Made by a program: the position numbers and the translations under genes. From Pseudomonadota bacterium (GTDB lineage Bacteria; Pseudomonadota; Alphaproteobacteria; Sphingomonadales; Sphingomonadaceae), in NCBI GenBank assembly GCA_963205285.1, contig CAUJJQ010000060.1:1-6400 (forward strand): a DNA stretch of 6,400 nucleotides. Direction: 5' to 3'. The notes under the pieces were generated by a model that was given only the letters and a program-made list of their open reading frames with translations, searched no databases and had not been told where the DNA came from. This document shows positions 1 to 4,849 of the stretch, piece after piece (within the stretch, counting starts at the first letter, position 1; each line of letters begins with the position of its first letter).

Positions 1-392
<392 letters not shown>

Positions 393-527
393 AGTCCCGC
401 CATCAATGGCAGCCCTGTACATGCAGGCACGCCAAGGCGGCAAATTTCAGCCAATTATGCATCGATTATTACATTTTGCTGGAAACAATCCGTTCTGCGG
501 GCCGTTTCCCAGTCGCACCGGCTTCAT
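393..527 (+). other. 23S-5S internal transcribed spacer
   Basis: Non-coding spacer of the rRNA precursor. It is more AT-rich in the middle (about 445-490) than the flanking rRNA. No tRNA is recognisable in it. Its last part (514-523) forms one arm of the pre-5S processing stem. Short reading frames that cross it also run into rRNA and are not taken as genes. Confidence 0.85.
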
Positions 528-659
528 TGCTTGGTGGCCATAGCGCCAGTGACCCACCCGATCCCATCTCGAACTCGGCCGTGAAACCTGGCAGCGCCGA
601 TGGTACTACCGCTTAAGCGTTGGAAGAGTAGGTCGTCGCCAGGCATTGCAGCCGGTGCG
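514..659 (+). other. Pre-5S processing stem (inverted repeat flanking 5S)
   Basis: CGCACCGGCT at 514-523 is the perfect reverse complement of AGCCGGTGCG at 650-659. The two arms flank the 5S gene almost symmetrically, with 4 nt on each side (524-527 and 646-649) between this stem and the terminal helix of 5S. In the transcript it would extend 5S helix I into a long duplex that holds the precursor ends together for endonuclease trimming. Pre-5S RNAs are known to be cut by RNase E or RNase III-type enzymes close to the mature ends. Which enzyme acts here cannot be told from the sequence. Confidence 0.75.
528..645 (+). rRNA. rrf: 5S ribosomal RNA
   Basis: Complete 5S rRNA of about 118 nt. Terminal helix I pairs TGCTTGGTG (528-536) with CGCCAGGCA (637-645), allowing G-U pairs. 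Conserved internal blocks are present: GCGCCAGTGACCCACCCGAT, then CCCATCTCGAACTCGG, GTGAAACC and GCGCCGATGGTACTACCGC, in the standard order for bacterial 5S loops B to E. The ends were chosen from helix I, so they may differ by 1-2 nt from the mature molecule. It lies about 135 nt after 23S, as expected for an rrn operon, and is followed about 40 nt later by a terminator-like hairpin. Confidence 0.95.
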
Positions 660-686
660 CGCAAAATGATAACCATTCACAAGGCC

Positions 687-720
687 AAGGGGCGCGATCT
701 ATATCAGATCTCGCCCCTTT
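687..720 (+). terminator. Terminator-like hairpin between 5S and tRNA-fMet
   Basis: AAGGGGCG (687-694) and GATCT (696-700) pair with AGATC (706-710) and CGCCCCTT (712-719). The stem has 13 base pairs with one C-T mismatch and a 5-nt loop, ATATC. The 3' side runs into TTTGCTGTTTCTG, a broken U-rich tail. This fits a rho-independent terminator, although the interrupted T-run suggests it may be leaky. It precedes the tRNA-fMet gene at 844, so either rrn antitermination reads through it, or the tRNA has its own promoter, or the hairpin acts in processing. Confidence 0.7.
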
Positions 721-843
721 GCTGTTTCTGCCGCCAATGGGCGGCATATTGGCGGGGTGAAGCAGCCCGCCGCCGTTTCGGCTTGACGAAACGGACAATA
801 AAAGGGGCTTCCGGGCTGCCATTGCGCAGTCCGCATTTGGTGA
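721..843 (+). other. Structured 5S-tRNA spacer with nested inverted repeats
   Basis: Non-coding leader of the tRNA gene. It has a perfect 8-bp hairpin, CCGTTTCG (773-780) with CGAAACGG (787-794), loop GCTTGA. Outside this is a second stem, GCAGCCCG (762-769) with CGGGCTGC (812-819). Neither is followed by a T-run, so neither looks like a terminator. Bases 752-769 match the 5' end of the tRNA-fMet gene, and 811-819 is also complementary to the tRNA D-arm. Likely roles are RNase recognition or folding control of the precursor, but this is inference. No promoter is convincing here. Confidence 0.6.
752..769 (+). pseudogene. 5'-end fragment of tRNA-fMet (remnant)
   Basis: GCGGGGTGAAGCAGCCCG matches bases 2-19 of the intact tRNA-fMet gene (845-862) at 17 of 18 positions. 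The only difference is A760 for G853. It covers the 5' acceptor strand and the first half of the D-arm, and similarity stops abruptly at base 770. With no anticodon or T-arm it cannot make a tRNA. It is best read as a remnant of another tRNA-fMet copy. A chance match of this length is unlikely but not excluded. Confidence 0.55.
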
Positions 844-921
<78 letters not shown>

Positions 922-999
922 CATTACCCGCTTGCCGCCGGTGTCTGGTCAGGCTCATAACCTGAAGGCTCGGCTTTGTGAACTGCCCCCGGCAGTCCA
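922..999 (+). pseudogene. Decayed tandem copy of tRNA-fMet
   Basis: This begins 2 nt after the intact tRNA and is 78 nt long, the size of one tRNA. The anticodon arm and its flanks (948-968) are a 21-nt exact match to 870-890, CAT anticodon included. The D-loop CCGGT (938-942) lies at the same 78-nt offset. CTGCCCCCG (983-991) matches the tRNA 3' acceptor strand at 77-78 nt offset, and a CCA falls at 997-999. The 5' acceptor strand (922-936) and the T-arm (969-982) are unrecognisable and do not pair as needed, so it should not fold as a tRNA. An alternative reading is one copy running to 1034 with a ~39-nt insertion after the anticodon arm. Confidence 0.65.
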
Positions 1000-1008
1000 G
1001 TCGCCTAC

Positions 1009-1034
1009 GCCAGGTGCAAATCCTGCCCCCGCAA
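1009..1034 (+). pseudogene. 3'-end fragment of tRNA-fMet (T-arm and acceptor strand)
   Basis: CAGGTGCAAATCCTGCCCCCGCAA (1011-1034) matches bases 894-917 of the intact tRNA at 23 of 24 positions. The mismatch, G1016 for T899, removes the T of the conserved TTC in the T-loop. The T-stem also loses its first pair, because C1010 replaces G893. No CCA follows. This is either the end of a third, largely deleted tRNA copy or the displaced 3' end of the preceding remnant. tRNA 3'-end duplications also arise at integration sites, but no integrase or element is present here. Confidence 0.6.
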
Positions 1035-1042
1035 TCTCCGAG

Positions 1043-1077
1043 AATCTCAGCGCCGCAAAGCGGCGCGATTAGATTTT
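1043..1077 (+). terminator. Rho-independent terminator after the tRNA region
   Basis: The core stem is GCGCCGC (1050-1056) with GCGGCGC (1060-1066), closed by an AAA loop. An outer stem, AATCT (1043-1047) with AGATT (1071-1075), wraps around it. A short T-run, TTTT (1074-1077), follows. The position directly after the tRNA remnants fits the end of the rrn transcript. The T-run partly overlaps the outer stem, so termination may be less than complete. Confidence 0.65.
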
Positions 1078-1190
1078 CGCGTGCCCCGAACCTGATGTTG
1101 GGGGCAACTCCAGCCATCAGATGGGGACCCTCGCGCTTGCACTATGCGCCACGTTGATTAGGCTTCGTCCTTGAAAGTCCGCTGATCAAA
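1078..1190 (+). other. Intergenic region upstream of the methyltransferase gene
   Basis: Non-coding. It holds a small inverted repeat, TGCCCC (1082-1087) with GGGGCA (1101-1106). A very weak promoter-like pair is present, TTGCAC (1137-1142) and TAGGCT (1159-1164) with a 16-nt spacer. The second hexamer matches the consensus at only three positions, so I do not call it a promoter. Nothing else is recognisable. Confidence 0.5.
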
Positions 1191-1197
1191 GGGAGGA
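1191..1197 (+). promoter_or_regulatory. Ribosome binding site of the FkbM methyltransferase gene
   Basis: GGGAGGA lies 3 nt before the ATG at 1201, with the GGAGG core 4 nt before it. It is a strong match to the anti-Shine-Dalgarno sequence and is the main reason for choosing this start over the in-frame ATGs at codons 24 and 25. The spacing is a little short. Confidence 0.75.
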
Positions 1198-1200
1198 ATC

Positions 1201-2109
1201 ATGGCGTTGATCGAACAAGTGGTCCGGGCGACCAGTGCGGTTACAAGCCGCTTGTGGCATGTGCGTGGTATGATGCGCCTTGCCCATTTGGCAAATCGCG
1301 GCCTTTGTTTGATTGGCGGCAATCCAATAATCGCAACCCGCTTGCACAATGGTGCACGCTTGTTGCTCGATATGCGGTCGGCAGGACAATGGTACAGCAT
1401 ATATTCGCGCAATAGCGATAGTTTCTGGACCAAATTATGTGCTGATCTGCTCAATGATGACCAGCTATTCCTCGATATCGGGGCCAATATCGGCATCTAC
1501 GCGGTGCAGGTGACCCACCTCAGGGGCAGGTTCGGGCTATGCCATGCCTTTGAACCGATGCCCGGCAATATTGCGCGTTTGCTGGACAATGTGGCGCTCA
1601 ACCAACAACAAGACGCCATTACCATCCACCCATATGGACTGTCGGATGCGCCGGCAACGCTGCAACTGGCCTTTGTCTCAGCCGACCATGGCGAGGATAC
1701 GGGCAATGCTGAAATTGTTGATGCGGCGGCTGCGGCAGGTCGCGAAACATTTGCGATAGAAGTGCGCTGTCTGGACGATGTTGCGTTACCTGACCTGCCG
1801 GTCGGTGTGATCAAAATCGATGTGGAGGGGCATGAGAATCATGCCTATCGCGACGGGGCAAGGCGTTTGGCCAAAGATCGCCCCTTCATCATCGCCGAAT
1901 ATAATCGGGAGGAATTGGCCAGTCGTGGCATCGGCCCCGAACTGCAATTCGGGCCCCATCTGCCGCCTGATTATAAGGCCATGCGCTTGCATGGCGGGGG
2001 AGGTGTGCTGATCCCGATCGATGACTGGTTGGCGCTACCCCGGCTCGACAATATACTGCTGTGCCCTGAGGAGAAAATGACGCGTCTGAGTGCTATTGGC
2101 TTGATCTAA
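1201..2109 (+). CDS. FkbM family SAM-dependent methyltransferase
   Basis: A 302-residue class I methyltransferase of the FkbM type, a family that usually O-methylates sugars, polyketides or surface-glycan residues using S-adenosylmethionine. Visible motifs: LDIGANIGIYA at residues 91-101 (SAM-binding motif I); FEP at 117-119 (end of strand 2, ribose contact); a D-L-D-type core LDDVALPD at 191-198; IKIDVEGHE at 204-212, the FkbM signature motif; and IIAEYN at 230-235. The first ~85 residues form an N-terminal extension without a signal peptide, so the enzyme is probably cytoplasmic. The length fits the family. The substrate is unknown because no glycan or polyketide gene is adjacent. The gene stands alone on the plus strand after the rrn operon. 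The stretch 1381-1440 is only about 42% GC, lower than the minus-strand genes, which may hint at a different origin. Confidence 0.9.
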   Translation: MALIEQVVRATSAVTSRLWHVRGMMRLAHLANRGLCLIGGNPIIATRLHNGARLLLDMRSAGQWYSIYSRNSDSFWTKLCADLLNDDQLFLDIGANIGIYAVQVTHLRGRFGLCHAFEPMPGNIARLLDNVALNQQQDAITIHPYGLSDAPATLQLAFVSADHGEDTGNAEIVDAAAAAGRETFAIEVRCLDDVALPDLPVGVIKIDVEGHENHAYRDGARRLAKDRPFIIAEYNREELASRGIGPELQFGPHLPPDYKAMRLHGGGGVLIPIDDWLALPRLDNILLCPEEKMTRLSAIGLI

Positions 2110-2110
2110 T

Positions 2111-2839
2111 TCAGCGCGCATTGACCAGGAAAACTATGTCTCCGGCAAATTGCGGGTGGTGGTGGGCCGCCGTCAGGTCAGGCAATATATCCCCCTGCCG
2201 CAAGCCGATGCGAAAACGAAATGGCAGGGCGGTTGCGGCTGCCAAATGGGCGCTTGGGGGTAAGCCTGGGGCGCCATCTGCAAAATTGCGGACGATATTC
2301 TCATCAACCATGGCGCCAAGTGCTGCCAATCGGCCCTCTGCATCGGCAGCAAGGCCGGTGACGCTCAATTTCAGGTCGCGCGGCAGAGCCTGATGCACGG
2401 CGCGCAAAAATAATGCTTGGTCGGTGGCGCTTTGGCTCGCGGCATCGGCAAATTCGACACAAAGTCCCGCAAGATTGTTACTTCTTGCTTTCCAATGATC
2501 CAGCGTGCGCACCACTTGCGGCAATTTGTCGGCTGCGCCGTCCAAGCGTGCAACGCGCAGTCCCATCCATAATGCCGCGCGTGTAACCTCTGGCACCGAC
2601 TGGCGTTCGGCCGACAGCATCGACCGCCCGGCCCATGAGTCGATCGCCAATGCCGCCAGATATATTGCTTTTGCCCCGCGCAATGCGCCCTGCATCTTGG
2701 TGCCGGTGCCGACATAAAAACTGTCATAGGCGCTGGCGATGACGCGCGGCGCATCCCGCACGCTTGGCGCGCAACCATTTAACAACATCGCGCCGCCGAT
2801 GGCCGAACAGCCGACAAATTCGCGGCGGTCGATATTCAT
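2111..2839 (-). CDS. Putative DUF3142-like exported lipoprotein
   Basis: A 242-residue protein of unknown function. The N-terminus has a twin-arginine-like motif, DRREFV (residues 4-9), then a short hydrophobic stretch and LLNGC with Cys23 as the likely lipidation site, suggesting a Tat-exported lipoprotein. The body resembles the DUF3142 family by pattern memory only: GLRVARLDG (93-101), a helix, LAGLCVEF (123-130), LRAVHQALPRDLKLSVTGL (145-163), LGAMVDENIV (174-183) and PFRFRIGLRQG (206-216). These follow the family order of strand, GLQxDxD, LSITxL, VDE and PFKIGLxQG. The usual acidic GLQIDFD-type motif is changed to GLCVEF. Its ATG overlaps the stop of the upstream M1 peptidase gene (ATGA), implying coupled translation. 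The family call is moderate; the biochemical role is unknown. Confidence 0.6.
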   Translation of the reverse strand: MNIDRREFVGCSAIGGAMLLNGCAPSVRDAPRVIASAYDSFYVGTGTKMQGALRGAKAIYLAALAIDSWAGRSMLSAERQSVPEVTRAALWMGLRVARLDGAADKLPQVVRTLDHWKARSNNLAGLCVEFADAASQSATDQALFLRAVHQALPRDLKLSVTGLAADAEGRLAALGAMVDENIVRNFADGAPGLPPSAHLAAATALPFRFRIGLRQGDILPDLTAAHHHPQFAGDIVFLVNAR

Positions 2840-4758
2840 GGGTTGCTAGACAAAATCCGGTCAACCCCGGCCTGCGTCACCGGGTGATATGTGGCGCGGG
2901 TGCGGGCATAGATGCGCGTTGCAATCGTCCGGCCCCAATCGCCCGTATCGACCAAGGTGCGGAACAGGGGTGCGACAAATTTGCGCCGCCCGATGGTCGC
3001 CAGAAATTGTTCGGCGGCGGGCACGGCTGGCTGGTAGCGATTGGCAAGCGCAAGGTTGAGCCATGCAAAGCGCACCTCCGCATTGCCTTCGTCCATCAGA
3101 TGCAGCGACTGGTCGAGCGTGGCCAATTGGTCGGCGCTGCGTGTTTCGGACACATTGGACAAAAAGCGCAGCCGTTCGGCGGTCGTCCAGCCGCGCCATG
3201 CCGCCGCGTCAATATTACCGGCCGTCTGATAGACACGCGATGCCGTATCAACCGCGGCAAAAGCTGCCGGGTCGGGGCGGGCAACATTGGCCGGCAGACC
3301 GGTGCCATAGATCCAATCCTGTGGCATCAATCGCGCTTCCATCGCCGCATCGCCACGTATCAGATTTTGCCGCATATCGGCGAGGAACATCGCCGATGTC
3401 GCCGGCTGAAAGGCATGATTGTCGAACCATTGGCGCAGCCATGCGTCAAAGCGCGCGCGCCCGACCAATCGTTCCATCGTGCGCAGGAATGTCGCGCCCT
3501 TATCATAGGTGATGCCGCTCGACCCGCCATCGCTGTCGCTATTCGGCGGTTGGTGGAGGCGGGTTGCATCATTGGTCGCGCCCAGTTCGTGCAGCGCGTT
3601 CTCGGTTTCGGCAAAGCTGAGTGCTTCCTCCTGCCCTGCGCGACGGACTCCGTATAGCGCCTCCATAATCCGGTTTTCGAAGTAGGATGTCACCCCCTCG
3701 TTCAACCAGCTATCGCCCCAGACCGCGTTGGTGACGAGATTGCCCGACCAGCTATGCGCCAATTCATGGGCAATCAGGCCATTGAGGCTCTTGTCTCCGG
3801 CGATAAAGGTCGGGGTCAAAAAGGTGAGCGTCGGGTTTTCCATGCCGCCATAGGGGAAACTGGGCGGCAGGACGATGACGTCATAGCGCCCCCAGCGATA
3901 GGGGCCGTAGAGCCGTTCTGCCGCTTCGACCATAGCCTCGGTATCAACCAATTCCGCCGCCGCACGATCCATCATCGCCGGTTCGGTCCAAACGCCGGTG
4001 CGTGCACCCAGCGGGCGAAATGCAATGTCGCCAGCCGCGATGGCGATAAGATAGGGTGCAACCGGGTGGTTCATACGGAAGCTATAACTGCGCCAGCCGG
4101 CCCCCACCGGCACGCCGTCGGGGGTCAAACGGTCACCCGACATCACGACTTTCAGGGGTTCGGGCGCGCGGATCACCGCTTCCCAAGTTTGGCGGATGCC
4201 CGGGCTATCTTGTGTCGGGATCCAGCTTCGGTTGAGGATCGATTGCCCTTGGCTGAATAAATATGGGTGGTGCTTACCCGCCGTTTGTTCGGGGGTCAGC
4301 CACTGCAGCGCCTCTGCATCCGCACCGCTGTGATAAGTGATGCGGATGCGCCGTGCATCGCCAAATTGGATGGCAATGGGCTGCCCGCGCAATGCATCGC
4401 CGTTGCCAATTTCAAACGGCAGCGCATGTCCCGCCATATCGGTGACCGATGCGATGGCAAGATTGCGGCTGTCGAGGATGATCTGCTGCGCACCGGGGGC
4501 CGCCACGATGTCAAGCGTTGCCGTCCCCGCGACCTGCTTTTGCGCAAAATCAAGGCTGAGGTCGAGCGCGACATGGGTAACACGCGCTTCCAACGGGCGG
4601 GCAAAGCTGGCGGTGTCAACTGCATCCGCGCTGGTCAGGATTGGCGCGATTTCGCGCGGCGGCACCGGCGCGTTCGCGGCGGTCGTACCGCCATTGGTCG
4701 CGCAGCTTGCGGCAAACAAAGCGCCCAGACCGACCATGATATGCTTTGCCCAATACAT
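2836..4758 (-). CDS. M1 family metallo-aminopeptidase, leukotriene-A4-hydrolase type, lipoprotein
   Basis: A 640-residue zinc aminopeptidase that removes N-terminal residues from peptides. Lipoprotein signal: MYWAKHIMVGLGALFAASC, lipobox AASC with Cys19, so probably anchored in the envelope and facing the periplasm or outside. Layout: N-terminal beta-domain (~55-245); catalytic domain with FPYGGMENP (301-309; GGMEN binds the substrate amino group), zinc site HELAH (331-335) with Glu354 in WLNEG, and Tyr418 in ITYDKG as likely transition-state stabiliser; then a helical C-terminal domain (~515-640) ending EVRFAWLNLAL...RKFVAPLFR...YHPVTQ, like the leukotriene-A4-hydrolase C-terminus. FPYGGMENPTLTFLTPT is characteristic of that subfamily. 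All catalytic residues are present. The start has a good RBS 6 nt upstream. It follows the caspase gene by 91 bp and overlaps the next gene by 4 nt. Epoxide hydrolase activity should not be assumed. Confidence 0.93.
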   Translation of the reverse strand: MYWAKHIMVGLGALFAASCATNGGTTAANAPVPPREIAPILTSADAVDTASFARPLEARVTHVALDLSLDFAQKQVAGTATLDIVAAPGAQQIILDSRNLAIASVTDMAGHALPFEIGNGDALRGQPIAIQFGDARRIRITYHSGADAEALQWLTPEQTAGKHHPYLFSQGQSILNRSWIPTQDSPGIRQTWEAVIRAPEPLKVVMSGDRLTPDGVPVGAGWRSYSFRMNHPVAPYLIAIAAGDIAFRPLGARTGVWTEPAMMDRAAAELVDTEAMVEAAERLYGPYRWGRYDVIVLPPSFPYGGMENPTLTFLTPTFIAGDKSLNGLIAHELAHSWSGNLVTNAVWGDSWLNEGVTSYFENRIMEALYGVRRAGQEEALSFAETENALHELGATNDATRLHQPPNSDSDGGSSGITYDKGATFLRTMERLVGRARFDAWLRQWFDNHAFQPATSAMFLADMRQNLIRGDAAMEARLMPQDWIYGTGLPANVARPDPAAFAAVDTASRVYQTAGNIDAAAWRGWTTAERLRFLSNVSETRSADQLATLDQSLHLMDEGNAEVRFAWLNLALANRYQPAVPAAEQFLATIGRRKFVAPLFRTLVDTGDWGRTIATRIYARTRATYHPVTQAGVDRILSSNP

Positions 4759-4764
4759 GCCTTA

Positions 4765-4771
4765 CCCTCCC
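4765..4771 (-). promoter_or_regulatory. Ribosome binding site of the M1 aminopeptidase gene
   Basis: On the minus strand GGGAGGG ends 6 nt before the ATG at 4758. This is an excellent Shine-Dalgarno match at good spacing. It fixes the start that retains the whole lipoprotein signal peptide. Confidence 0.75.
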
Positions 4772-4784
4772 AACTACAGATGTC

Positions 4785-4813
4785 GGCATAGGGCGGTTGC
4801 GGGGCTGGGGCAA
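4785..4813 (-). promoter_or_regulatory. Candidate weak sigma-70-type promoter for the M1 peptidase gene
   Basis: On the minus strand TTGCCC (4813-4808) and TATGCC (4790-4785) are separated by 17 nt. They match the consensus at four and three positions. A start near 4778 would leave a ~20-nt leader that contains the RBS. The match is weak. Read-through from the caspase gene is the alternative. Confidence 0.25.
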
Positions 4814-4824
4814 GCACTGGCCCG

Positions 4825-4846
4825 CCTCGGCATAATATTGCCGAGG
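4825..4846 (-). terminator. Hairpin after the caspase gene stop codon (terminator-like, no U-tract)
   Basis: CCTCGGCA (4825-4832) and TGCCGAGG (4839-4846) form a perfect 8-bp stem with a 6-nt loop. On the minus strand it begins 3 nt after the TAA of the caspase gene. No T-run follows in either direction, so it is not a textbook rho-independent terminator. It could stabilise the upstream mRNA end, partly terminate, or pause polymerase before the M1 gene. Confidence 0.5.
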
Positions 4847-4849
4847 TGC

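Noticed and set aside
1011..1034. tRNA 3'-end duplication as an att site of an integrated element
   Set aside because: No integrase, phage or conjugation gene is visible, the repeats are only 117 bp apart, and the in-register copy at 922-999 fits tandem duplication and decay better.
1137..1164. Possible promoter for the methyltransferase gene
   Set aside because: The -10-like hexamer TAGGCT matches the consensus at only three positions, so the support is too weak to call.
1158..1814. Minus-strand open frames opposite the FkbM methyltransferase
   Set aside because: The plus-strand gene has an RBS and all family motifs; the opposite frames have low-complexity composition and no domain.
2764..3657. 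Long plus-strand open frame (297 codons) opposite the M1 peptidase
   Set aside because: It is antisense to a gene with complete catalytic motifs. The predicted protein is rich in Arg, Gly, Cys and His with no recognisable domain, as expected of a shadow frame in GC-rich DNA.
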